5,827 nucleotides of DNA from an uncultured Veillonellaceae bacterium (GTDB lineage Bacteria > Bacillota > Negativicutes > Veillonellales > Negativicoccaceae). Both the position numbers and the translations under genes were made by a program. Location: contig CABTYA010000063.1 in NCBI GenBank assembly GCA_902488965.1, positions 1 through 5,827 on the forward strand, read 5' to 3'. The notes below the pieces were generated by a model. It ran no database searches. It was not told the origin of the DNA and saw only the letters and a program-made list of their open reading frames with translations. Each line of letters opens with the position of its first letter. Within the stretch, counting starts at the first letter, position 1. Of the stretch, positions 1 to 5,759 are shown piece after piece.

Positions 1-135
1 AAGCCGGCGGCGGCTGAACGCCCGACTCCGAAGGCCGCCGCACCGGACGCCGTCCGCGATACGGGACATACGACAGCAGTCGACAAGACCGACGACGATA
101 TCCGCAGTCGTGTCCAAGCGATTTTAGGCAAATAA
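1..135 (+). CDS. C-terminal end of an unidentified protein (5' end outside the window)
   Basis: An open frame enters from the left edge in frame 1 and runs 44 codons to a TAA at 133-135. The visible tail is rich in Ala, Pro, Lys and Asp and looks like a disordered linker. It is followed by a short segment, DDDIRSRVQAILGK, that could form a final amphipathic helix. A strong terminator with a U-tract follows 23 nt after the stop codon, which supports this as the true end of a plus-strand gene. I do not recognise the family, and too little is present to assign a function. It converges on the leftward operon. Confidence 0.6.
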   Translation, partial: KPAAAERPTPKAAAPDAVRDTGHTTAVDKTDDDIRSRVQAILGK

Positions 136-158
136 CCCGTCACCGACCCAACGCACAT

Positions 159-191
159 AAAAAGGGAACGTCCGAAGACGTTCCCTTTTTT
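159..191. terminator. Bidirectional intrinsic terminator between convergent genes
   Basis: A perfect 9-bp stem, GGGAACGTC at 164-172 with GACGTTCCC at 177-185, encloses the tetraloop CGAA. It is flanked by five A at 159-163 and six T at 186-191. The T-run serves plus-strand transcripts (the gene ending at 135) and the A-run becomes a U-tract for minus-strand transcripts (the pyridoxal kinase gene ending at 213). It therefore closes both converging units and explains most of the 136-212 gap. Confidence 0.93.
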
Positions 192-212
192 GTTTTCCGA
201 TGGTTCGCTCTG

Positions 213-1055
213 TCAGGCGAGCCGCTCCAACAAACGGACGAAACTGCGGACACCGTAGAGTCCGTCGGCGGGATCGATCCCCGCCGCATTCGTTTCCGCC
301 AACGCGGCGTCGATAAATTCCGCCGCCACGGCGACCGCCTCCGCGCAAGGCAACCCCGCGGCTACCGCCGCCAGCCAGGCCGCGTTGAAATAGTCCCCGC
401 TCCCGCTGAACGCCGCCGCACGACGCACGAAAGGCACCGCTCCCGCCGTGCCCGCCGCCGTCCGATACCGAATCAGACCGCGGGCGGGAGCGTCCGTCGG
501 GCAATCCGTGATGATGACCGTCTGCGGCCCCGCCGCCGCCAAGCGATTCGCCCAGTCGGCCGTATCCGTCGGAATCCGCTGCGGATCCTCACCCAAGAGC
601 AGTGCCGCCTCGGTTACATTCGGCGTAATCACGTCCGCGGCCGTAATCAACTCGCGCATCGCCCCGATGATGCCTTCCGGCAACGTCGGGTAGAGCGCCC
701 CGCCGTCCCCCATCACCGGATCGACAATGATCCGCGCCCCCGCTGCGCGATGCCGCTCCAACAGCCGCCGCACGGTCGGGAACTGGCGCCAATCGCCCAA
801 GCTGTCGATGAATCCCGTCATCACGACATCAAAGGCAAACCGCTCCGGCCGCTCGTCCCACAGCGCCGCGATTTGCGCCAGCTCATCGGTCAGGGGGCGG
901 TACACATAGTCGCCGTACTGAAACGCATGGCTCATCATCGCCGTGAGCAGTACCGAGACCCGATGCCCGCTCATCATGAGCAGCGGCTGCAGGACATTCG
1001 TCGTACCCACGCCGTGCCCGATGTAGTCGTTGATCAGCAAGATCCGTTTACGCAT
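213..1055 (-). CDS. pdxY: PdxY-like pyridoxal/pyridoxamine kinase
   Basis: The 280-residue product belongs to the ribokinase-fold vitamin B6 kinases, which transfer phosphate from ATP to the 5'-hydroxyl of pyridoxal or pyridoxamine in the cytoplasmic PLP salvage pathway. Visible landmarks are an N-terminal strand LLINDYIGHG (residues 6-15), a TGF-x-DS turn at 80-85 matching the family TGY-x-GS, VDPVMGD at 111-117, TPNVTEAALLLG at 144-155, and the anion-hole/catalytic loop FSGSGDYFNA at 216-225, where D221 is the expected base. The family more often has GTGD, so GSGD is a mild variant. Length fits the family. The ATG has a GAGG six nt upstream and overlaps the end of the yfbR-like gene by 8 nt, so it is the last gene of the operon. 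A related kinase of the hydroxymethylpyrimidine (ThiD) type is possible but less likely, given the PdxY-like N-terminus and spacing. Confidence 0.85.
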   Translation of the reverse strand: MRKRILLINDYIGHGVGTTNVLQPLLMMSGHRVSVLLTAMMSHAFQYGDYVYRPLTDELAQIAALWDERPERFAFDVVMTGFIDSLGDWRQFPTVRRLLERHRAAGARIIVDPVMGDGGALYPTLPEGIIGAMRELITAADVITPNVTEAALLLGEDPQRIPTDTADWANRLAAAGPQTVIITDCPTDAPARGLIRYRTAAGTAGAVPFVRRAAAFSGSGDYFNAAWLAAVAAGLPCAEAVAVAAEFIDAALAETNAAGIDPADGLYGVRSFVRLLERLA

Positions 1056-1656
1056 GATCGTCCTCGGCGAGCGTCCGATTCAATTCGTCCAACGACAGCT
1101 CGAAACTCGGCGCGAAAATCTCCAGAAAGTCCTTGACCTCGGGAACCGGCGATTCCGCCAGCGTCCCGCGAATCGTCGCATACGCCTCGTCAAATTCGGG
1201 ATTGCCCGCCGCCCGTTCTTCCGCACATTTCAAAAACGCGGACAAGGTATCCGCCGCCTTCACCAGCGGCCACAATTCGTCCTCTTCGGGTGTCAGCACA
1301 TACGGCGCAAAATCCGGTGCCAAATCCGCGGGCAACGTCGCGTACAGCTTGCGGACCGCGGCGACCTCGATCGTCTTGTAAATCGCGCGAATATCATGAT
1401 TAAAATACTTGACCGGCGTCGGCATGTCCCCCGTAAAGATTTCGCTGACTTCGTGGTACATCGCCAGTACCGCCGCATGCTCGGGCGAGACATGCCCCCC
1501 GTGCCGCCGGTTGCGCAGCACCGCGAGCGCCTGTGCGATCATCGCCACTTGCAGGGTATGCTCCTGCACATTTTCCGGCACATGACTGCGCATCAGTCCC
1601 CAGCGGCGAATAAATTTCATGCGGTTCAAATACGCAAAAAAATGACTTCGTTTCAT
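1048..1656 (-). CDS. yfbR: YfbR-like HD-domain 5'-deoxynucleotidase
   Basis: The 202-residue protein aligns without gaps to E. coli YfbR over about the first 90 residues, as I recall that sequence. It shares MKxSHFFAxLxRxK, R18-W19, NVxEHxLQVAM and TGDxPTPVKYFN. YfbR removes the 5'-phosphate from deoxyribonucleoside monophosphates using a divalent metal (Co, Mn or Cu in vitro) and takes part in dNMP turnover and dCTP-to-dUMP routes. Metal and active-site residues are visible at H33, H68, E72, D77 and D136 (family D137). The HD-motif aspartate at 69 is replaced by glutamate (CAC GAA codons). The C-terminal MEIFxPSFxLSLDE-type block is also present as LEIFAPSFELSLDEL. The start at 1656 matches the family N-terminus. 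Farther-upstream starts would overlap the phosphatase gene and add unrelated sequence. An AGGAG lies 11 nt upstream, inside the end of the preceding gene, which stops 8 nt before this start. Confidence 0.92.
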   Translation of the reverse strand: MKRSHFFAYLNRMKFIRRWGLMRSHVPENVQEHTLQVAMIAQALAVLRNRRHGGHVSPEHAAVLAMYHEVSEIFTGDMPTPVKYFNHDIRAIYKTIEVAAVRKLYATLPADLAPDFAPYVLTPEEDELWPLVKAADTLSAFLKCAEERAAGNPEFDEAYATIRGTLAESPVPEVKDFLEIFAPSFELSLDELNRTLAEDDHA

Positions 1657-1664
1657 CGCCTGCT

Positions 1665-2150
1665 TCACTCCTCGTCGTCCGGCCGCACATAGCGGACCAG
1701 CCGTAATACGCCTGCGGGATCGCACGTCAGCTCCGTCACCGCACTCTGGCGGTACTTCACCTCGAAATCCGCCTCTTCGCGCAGCCATTTTTGTAAGTAC
1801 GGATGGTGGCTGACCAACAATACATCCGTCAATCCGCGCCGTCCGGCGTCAAGGATATGCCGGCGCAGCGGCTCCCAGTCCGAACGCAAGAGCGCATAGA
1901 GCGCCTGCACCTCGCGGATTTCGACGCCCGCCGCGCGGCATTCTTCCGCAACCAGCTGCGCCGTTTGCCGAGTCCGCACGGGCGGACTGTAATATATCCC
2001 CACCGTGCCGTCCGTCCAGCGAGCGGCCAGCCGCCGCCCCATCCGTTTCGTCTCGGCGACGCCTGTCGGGGTGAGTGCCCGATGGAAGTTGTCAATCGGC
2101 GGCACGGCGTCCTGCGCGTAACCGTGCCGCATCAAGTATACCCGCATCAT
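1665..2150 (-). CDS. sixA: SixA-like phosphohistidine phosphatase (histidine phosphatase superfamily)
   Basis: The 161-residue protein has the RHG signature LMRHGYA (catalytic H9), SPPVRTRQTAQ (R59, phosphate-binding) and VSHHP (H115, the second catalytic-pocket histidine). This layout and the minimal single-domain size match SixA, which removes phosphate from histidine in phosphorelay or nitrogen-PTS proteins, rather than the larger phosphoglycerate mutases. No HPt or PTS partner is encoded nearby, so the substrate is unknown, and a small-molecule phosphatase role is possible. The start is an ATGATG whose internal TGA is the stop of the ArsR-type gene. No clear ribosome binding site precedes it, so translation probably depends on ribosomes finishing the upstream gene. 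Initiation at the second ATG (2147) would remove only one residue. Confidence 0.87.
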   Translation of the reverse strand: MMRVYLMRHGYAQDAVPPIDNFHRALTPTGVAETKRMGRRLAARWTDGTVGIYYSPPVRTRQTAQLVAEECRAAGVEIREVQALYALLRSDWEPLRRHILDAGRRGLTDVLLVSHHPYLQKWLREEADFEVKYRQSAVTELTCDPAGVLRLVRYVRPDDEE

Positions 2151-2530
2151 CGGCGGTGATGGGCCGCGTGCTCGATGCCCTGCTCCAATAAACGGACGAC
2201 GTGATTGTCATCCAAATAGTACCAGGCGACCTTGCCGTCTTTACGGAAATCGACGACCCGCGCTTGTCGCAATACCCGCAGCTGATGGCTGACCGCCGAC
2301 TGCTCCATGCCGATATCGTCCGCAATCTCGCCGACGCAACGCTCGCCTTCCACCAAGAGCACCTGCAAAATCCGCAGCCGCGTCGGATCGCCGAGCACTT
2401 TGAAAATGGAAGCGACGCCGTAGAGCAGGCGCTCATCGCCCGCCGCTTGCGCAAAGACGGACACTTCTTCGGTGTCGTCCTCCGGTACTTCACAAAATGC
2501 CCCGTGATGATGCGTCTCGTTGTTCATCAT
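2147..2530 (-). CDS. ArsR/SmtB-family metal-sensing transcriptional repressor
   Basis: The 127-residue protein has the family winged helix-turn-helix: FKVLGDPTRLRIL at 43-55, the recognition region CVGEIADDIGMEQSAVSHQLRVLR at 65-88, and the beta wing up to WYYL at 103-106. The last helix has D108, H110, H121 and H124, exactly the D-x-H-x10-H-x2-H spacing of the alpha-5 zinc site of SmtB and CzrA. A second SmtB-like alpha-3N site is suggested by C65/E68 together with an N-terminal HHHxxxC (7-13). Zinc, cobalt or cadmium is therefore the likely effector, with metal binding releasing DNA. The gene sits inside the operon with no metal transporter beside it. An AGGGAGG ends 3 nt before the first ATG but 6 nt before the second (2527), so the second ATG may be the used start. 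Confidence 0.93.
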   Translation of the reverse strand: MMNNETHHHGAFCEVPEDDTEEVSVFAQAAGDERLLYGVASIFKVLGDPTRLRILQVLLVEGERCVGEIADDIGMEQSAVSHQLRVLRQARVVDFRKDGKVAWYYLDDNHVVRLLEQGIEHAAHHRR

Positions 2531-3207
2531 GCGCCTCCCTTCCGTGTCGGCGCTGTCGCCGGCACCTTGGCCGTCATCGTACCGGCCGCATCGCCTGTCG
2601 GGTAGACTTCGCCGATACTGCGACCGTCAACCAAAATATCCGTAATGACCGCATCGCCCTCGAGCACCCGCAATACCGCCAACAATTCGTGGCGCGGGAC
2701 ATATTTGACGGGCGATACCCCTTTCTCTTTCTCCTCCGGCGTCAGCGCCTCGCCGACATCGACTTCGTCTTCCGCCATATATTCGTCCAACGGCAGTTGC
2801 TGCAGTTTGTGCTTGTCAAGATAGTACCGTTCGAACGGAAGCTTCAGCTCGACCGTGCCGTCCCGCAGGTTGCTCCACGCTTCCGTCGTCAGATAATCTC
2901 CCTGTGCCGGCATGGCCAAATCCGCTCCTTTGATCATCAGCCGTCCTTCGGCATCGGGTGCGACCGATACATAGACCCGCTCGCCTCGTTCCGGCGGATT
3001 GGCATTCAGCCAGCGGGCTTCCCACGACGATACGAACACGCGAAGATAGTCGGCATCGCCGTCGTAGTACAGCCGCACGGGCATGGTATAGCGCGTACCG
3101 TTTTGCGCCACGTCCTCATAGCCGCTCCGATAACCGTTGATGAGTACCAGCTGCGCGATCGCCACCACGGCAAATACGAGCCACCGTTGCCATTTAGTTG
3201 TCTTCAT
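2527..3207 (-). CDS. GDYXXLXY domain-containing membrane-anchored protein
   Basis: The 226-residue protein starts with a short basic stretch and one hydrophobic segment (about residues 9-25), a signal anchor or uncleaved signal peptide. The rest therefore probably lies outside the cytoplasmic membrane. Family-like elements are DADYLRVFVS (51-60, a degenerate form of the eponymous GDYxxLxY), GDYLTTEAW (103-111), LPFERYYL (123-130, cf. the LPFxRFYxxE strand) and the closing AVITDILVDGRSIGE (186-200). The domain's function is unknown. It is commonly found beside DUF2157 or DUF4401 membrane proteins, as here. The ATG has AAGGAGG at 8 nt and overlaps the DUF2157 gene by 14 nt, so the two are probably made together. 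The C-terminal 20 or so residues are Ala/Thr-rich and probably disordered. Assignment rests on motif resemblance plus context. Confidence 0.75.
   Translation of the reverse strand: MKTTKWQRWLVFAVVAIAQLVLINGYRSGYEDVAQNGTRYTMPVRLYYDGDADYLRVFVSSWEARWLNANPPERGERVYVSVAPDAEGRLMIKGADLAMPAQGDYLTTEAWSNLRDGTVELKLPFERYYLDKHKLQQLPLDEYMAEDEVDVGEALTPEEKEKGVSPVKYVPRHELLAVLRVLEGDAVITDILVDGRSIGEVYPTGDAAGTMTAKVPATAPTRKGGA
2534..2540 (-). promoter_or_regulatory. Ribosome binding site of the ArsR-type gene, favouring the second ATG
   Basis: On the minus strand AGGGAGG lies in the last codons of the GDYXXLXY gene. It is 3 nt from the ATG at 2530 and 6 nt from the ATG at 2527. The second spacing is nearer the usual 5-9 nt, which would give a 126-residue protein and a TGATG stop/start junction. 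Confidence 0.6.
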
Positions 3208-4729
3208 GGTCCGTGCCTCCTTTGTCCTCGTGATCGACGCGTACCGATTTCGGCATCACGGGTTCCCTGCCTCCGAACGTCGGCATCTGCGGCACCTGCG
3301 GGCGAGATTTCCGCGGCGCTTGCGTCGGTTGCGGTGCCACCCGCACCTGCGGGCGCTCATCCGGCGTCGCAACTTCCCGGCGCACCGTCTTGGCCGGTTT
3401 CCCTTGGCCGCCGACCCGCCGCCGTGCGGAACGTACTTCACGCCGCATCGATCGATCGCGACGCGAGAGCCGCATCTTCAGTACGAGATGCGCCGCCAGC
3501 ACGGCCAACCCGATGACGACAAACGCAATCCCCCGTTCATAGTCCGTAAATTGTGAGTCCGCCAGTCGTGCCAAGATGAACAGTCCCGCCATCACCAGGC
3601 CGATATCCGTCTGCCCCAGCGACCGACGGCCGATTCCTTGCCACAACATCCAGCCCGTCGCTGCCAAGTAGTACGCCATCATCACGACCGCGATAAAGGT
3701 ATACCCCCATTGAAAGACGGCGGCAATCGTTCCCAGCAGCACCAAAACCGGAAAGAGAGCGATGGCCGTCAGCAAGGGCGAACGCCGCGCCGGTGTACTC
3801 CACCACACCGCCCCCGTCGCAAACAATACCAACAGCAACATGACCATCGGCCAAACGGTCGGCGTTTCTTGGCCGATATCGACCCACATGGCCCTCATGG
3901 TCGCCAACAGCATCGTGCCGACAAAGGCCGCCCCGCCGATCCAGCGGAACGGTATCCCCCAAACGGAGTGCCGCCCCGGCAGCAGCCCCACATACAACGT
4001 GAGCGTCGCCATGACCGCAAAGAACGCCAGACTCACGACCGAGACGTCCAGCAATGTCCCGAAATACGCGCCGTAGACCGCTGCGCCGTACGACCAACCG
4101 AACAGCAGCATTTCTTTCCCGCGCGAACCGTCCTTGTACAGCAAGTAAAAGTACGGAGCCGCCGCCGCCAGCAAAATCCACACCAACTGCTTGCCGAACC
4201 AGACCTGCTCCGCTCCCGCCGTCGCACAAAACGATGCGGCCAGCAGGACATACACCGACGCCGCCACTACCGAGCGCAACAGGTACACCATCGGCAAGAG
4301 CAACACCGCCGCCCCAATCACCGACTGCCACTCGTTAAAGCAGTTGACCGTGTACATACTGTCCGCCAGCCAAAACGCCCCCGGCAGCATGATCGCATGA
4401 AACGCTCCGACCGCTTCGCGCAGCGCGGTCGACGTCGGTCGCAGCGCCATCGTACCCGCGATGCCGAGCAGCGACAGCGCCGTCAGACCGAGCAGCCAGC
4501 CGAGCCGTGTGTCCCGTGCGATTTCGTACCATTGCGATGACGCCAGCAGCAATATCCCGATGGCGATGCAGATCATCGCCAGTATCGGCCAAATCACCGC
4601 CCACGTCGATTTCGGTGCGGCCACTTCCCCGTAATGCACCCGCAGGCGATCCGCCGTCGGGGCATCAATCAGGCCGTGCTCCACCCATTTGGGCAGCTCC
4701 CCATACAGCCATCGAATTTGTTTTTCCAT
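3194..4729 (-). CDS. DUF2157 polytopic membrane protein with a long basic C-terminal tail
   Basis: The 511-residue protein opens with a soluble helical region, about residues 1-40, containing WVEHGLIDAPTADRLR. This is the type of N-terminus that defines DUF2157. About 14 hydrophobic segments follow, near 43-65, 77-96, 105-124, 135-153, 155-172, 182-198, 207-226, 228-249, 262-283, 291-310, 318-338, 342-363, 374-390 and 399-417. Residues 418-511 form a highly basic, then Pro/Gln-rich tail ending in an acidic DHED...DHEDN. The biochemical function of DUF2157 proteins is unknown. No catalytic or transport motif is visible. It is the first gene of the operon and partners the GDYXXLXY gene. The ATG has GAGGTG with a 4-nt spacer. 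The 94-residue tail is unusually long and probably cytoplasmic by the positive-inside rule if the count of 14 segments is right. Confidence 0.82.
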   Translation of the reverse strand: MEKQIRWLYGELPKWVEHGLIDAPTADRLRVHYGEVAAPKSTWAVIWPILAMICIAIGILLLASSQWYEIARDTRLGWLLGLTALSLLGIAGTMALRPTSTALREAVGAFHAIMLPGAFWLADSMYTVNCFNEWQSVIGAAVLLLPMVYLLRSVVAASVYVLLAASFCATAGAEQVWFGKQLVWILLAAAAPYFYLLYKDGSRGKEMLLFGWSYGAAVYGAYFGTLLDVSVVSLAFFAVMATLTLYVGLLPGRHSVWGIPFRWIGGAAFVGTMLLATMRAMWVDIGQETPTVWPMVMLLLVLFATGAVWWSTPARRSPLLTAIALFPVLVLLGTIAAVFQWGYTFIAVVMMAYYLAATGWMLWQGIGRRSLGQTDIGLVMAGLFILARLADSQFTDYERGIAFVVIGLAVLAAHLVLKMRLSRRDRSMRREVRSARRRVGGQGKPAKTVRREVATPDERPQVRVAPQPTQAPRKSRPQVPQMPTFGGREPVMPKSVRVDHEDKGGTDHEDN

Positions 4730-4752
4730 ACCCCACCTCGATTTGTTGATAG

Positions 4753-4775
4753 AAAAAGGCGGACTTTCGTCCGCC
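4753..4775 (-). terminator. Intrinsic terminator after the usp genes, immediately before the DUF2157 operon
   Basis: Read on the minus strand, a perfect 7-bp stem GGCGGAC / GTCCGCC closes a GAAA (GNRA) tetraloop and is followed by five U, then CUAUC. It begins 8 nt after the stop of the downstream usp gene and ends 23 nt before the DUF2157 start codon. The short U-tract may allow partial read-through. If it does, the hairpin would set the ratio between the stress proteins and the downstream operon. Confidence 0.85.
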
Positions 4776-4783
4776 CGTTCGAA

Positions 4784-5230
4784 TTATTTTACGATCAGCA
4801 CTGGACACGTCGCGTGACTGACAATATAGCTCGATACCGACCCCATGAAAATGCCCTTGATCGGTCCCAGACCGCGGCTGCCCATGACAATCAGATCCGC
4901 GTTGTTTTTCTCGGCGACCATCGCCAGCGTCGGTCCCGGCGAGCCGACCTCGAAAATCGTCTTGACCGGCACTTCCGGCGGAACGGATTTGACCATGGAT
5001 TCCAGGATTTCCTTGCCTTTGTCCTCCATATCCGTCGCCATTTGCTCCGTAACATACCCCGCGCCGCTCGGAATCTGGTCGAAACCGGAGATGACCGAGA
5101 CGATATTGGCCACATGGCAAATCAGGATCGTTCCGCCCGAGAGTTTGGCCAACCCGACAGCATGATGCAATGCCCGCAAACCGTTATCCGAACCGTCCGC
5201 CGGAACCAAAATTTCTTTGAAATCAATCAT
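4784..5230 (-). CDS. Universal stress protein (UspA family, ATP-binding type), copy 1
   Basis: The 148-residue single-domain Usp starts with the conserved first strand IDFKEILVPADGSDNG (residues 2-17, with the nucleotide-contacting Asp at 12). It ends with MGSRGLG...MGSVSSYIVSHATCPVLIVK. The glycine pattern G-2x-G-9x-G-S is intact, which in this family marks ATP-binding members. Such proteins are cytoplasmic dimers linked to survival under starvation, anoxia or oxidative stress, though no specific reaction is known. The ATG has GAGGAGG with an 8-nt spacer, and the gap to the upstream usp gene is 23 nt, so the two are probably co-transcribed. The terminator at 4753-4775 follows its TAA. Confidence 0.93.
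   Translation of the reverse strand: MIDFKEILVPADGSDNGLRALHHAVGLAKLSGGTILICHVANIVSVISGFDQIPSGAGYVTEQMATDMEDKGKEILESMVKSVPPEVPVKTIFEVGSPGPTLAMVAEKNNADLIVMGSRGLGPIKGIFMGSVSSYIVSHATCPVLIVK
4871..4900 (-). repeat. Near-identical 30-bp segment shared with copy 2 at 5341-5370
   Basis: The segment encoding ADLIVMGSRG in copy 1 matches 5341-5370 of copy 2 at 28 of 30 bases, counted by eye. It spans the first part of the ATP-binding glycine motif. It is a coding repeat caused by paralogy and selection on the motif, not a mobile repeat. Confidence 0.8.
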
Positions 5231-5253
5231 CAGATGTTCCTCCTCGCTCTATC

Positions 5254-5739
5254 CTACTTGACGACCAATACCGGCATCGGTGCCTGCTGCAATACATATT
5301 TCGATACCGAGCCGAGCAACACGCCGCTGAGTGTACCCAAACCGCGGCTGCCCATCACAATCAAATCCGCCTTCACGTCTTTGGCGACCGTCACGATATC
5401 TTCCCGCGCCGTACCGTTGGCGATCAGCATCCGCCGCCGTACGCCGTCCGGCAGGCTCGCCGCCGCCTTGCGCAAATCCGCTTTCGCGAGGCTGATTTGG
5501 TGCGACGTCAGCCCCGTGTACTGATCCTCATCGGGCGCCGGCTCAGCCGGCAATTCCGCCACGCCGCGATACGGCTTGACGTCCCCCTCGAGACCGACCA
5601 GCCCGCCGACATAAAACTGCTGTTCGAGTACCGTCAGCAACACCAGCTCGGCATCGAATTTAGTCGCTATCCCCACGGCTTCCGCCAGTGCCCGTGCCGC
5701 ATTGTCCGAGCTGTCCGTCGGCACGAGAATTGTCTGAAT
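5254..5739 (-). CDS. Universal stress protein (UspA family, ATP-binding type), copy 2, 5' end lost
   Basis: Reading back from the TAG at 5254-5256, the frame encodes a Usp domain. Its first strand, IQTILVPTDSSDNA, begins at the ATT at 5737-5739. The end is MGSRGLG...LGSVSKYVLQQAPMPVLVVK, with an intact G-2x-G-9x-GS ATP motif. No ATG precedes it in frame. A GTG at 5722-5724 is a possible formal start but would cut through the conserved first beta strand and is probably not real. Immediately upstream the sequence becomes an exact Illumina adapter match, so the true start codon is missing from this assembly. Only one or a few residues are likely lost, because Usp proteins usually begin right before this strand. 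A longer loop after strand 2 (GGLVGLEGDVKPYRG...DEDQYTG) distinguishes it from copy 1. Confidence 0.88.
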   Translation of the reverse strand: MQTILVPTDSSDNAARALAEAVGIATKFDAELVLLTVLEQQFYVGGLVGLEGDVKPYRGVAELPAEPAPDEDQYTGLTSHQISLAKADLRKAAASLPDGVRRRMLIANGTAREDIVTVAKDVKADLIVMGSRGLGTLSGVLLGSVSKYVLQQAPMPVLVVK

Positions 5740-5759
5740 CGTATGCCGTCTTCTGCTTG
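5739..5759. other. Illumina P7 / small-RNA 3' adapter sequence (technical contaminant)
   Basis: Plus-strand bases TCGTATGCC (5739-5747) followed by GTCTTCTGCTTG (5748-5759) equal all 21 bases of the Illumina small-RNA 3' adapter. This is the reverse complement of the 5' part of the P7 primer (CAAGCAGAAGACGGCATACG...). It lies exactly where the usp frame loses its expected start codon. This is library-construction sequence, not chromosome. The match is from memory of the published adapter, but 21 consecutive bases leave little room for chance. Confidence 0.95.

Noticed and set aside
1048..1788. Longer version of the YfbR-like gene starting at 1788
   Set aside because: The extra 44 residues overlap the SixA-like coding sequence and resemble out-of-frame translation. 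The start at 1656 matches the E. coli YfbR N-terminus exactly.
2497..3516. Long plus-strand open frame (339 codons) antisense to the ArsR, GDYXXLXY and DUF2157 genes
   Set aside because: The encoded protein is Arg/His/Pro-rich with no recognisable domain. It is the shadow of GC-rich genes on the other strand, which have clear families and ribosome binding sites.
3638..4540. Plus-strand open frame of 300 codons inside the DUF2157 gene
   Set aside because: It is extremely Arg/Gln/His-rich, as expected for the antisense of hydrophobic membrane-segment codons, and has no family resemblance.
4634..5524. Plus-strand open frame of 296 codons across both usp genes
   Set aside because: It runs antisense to two well-supported Usp genes and through the terminator, with no domain of its own.
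5254..5724. GTG at 5724 as the true start of the second usp gene
   Set aside because: It would remove IQTILV of the conserved first beta strand. The in-frame sequence upstream remains Usp-like up to 5739, where the adapter begins.
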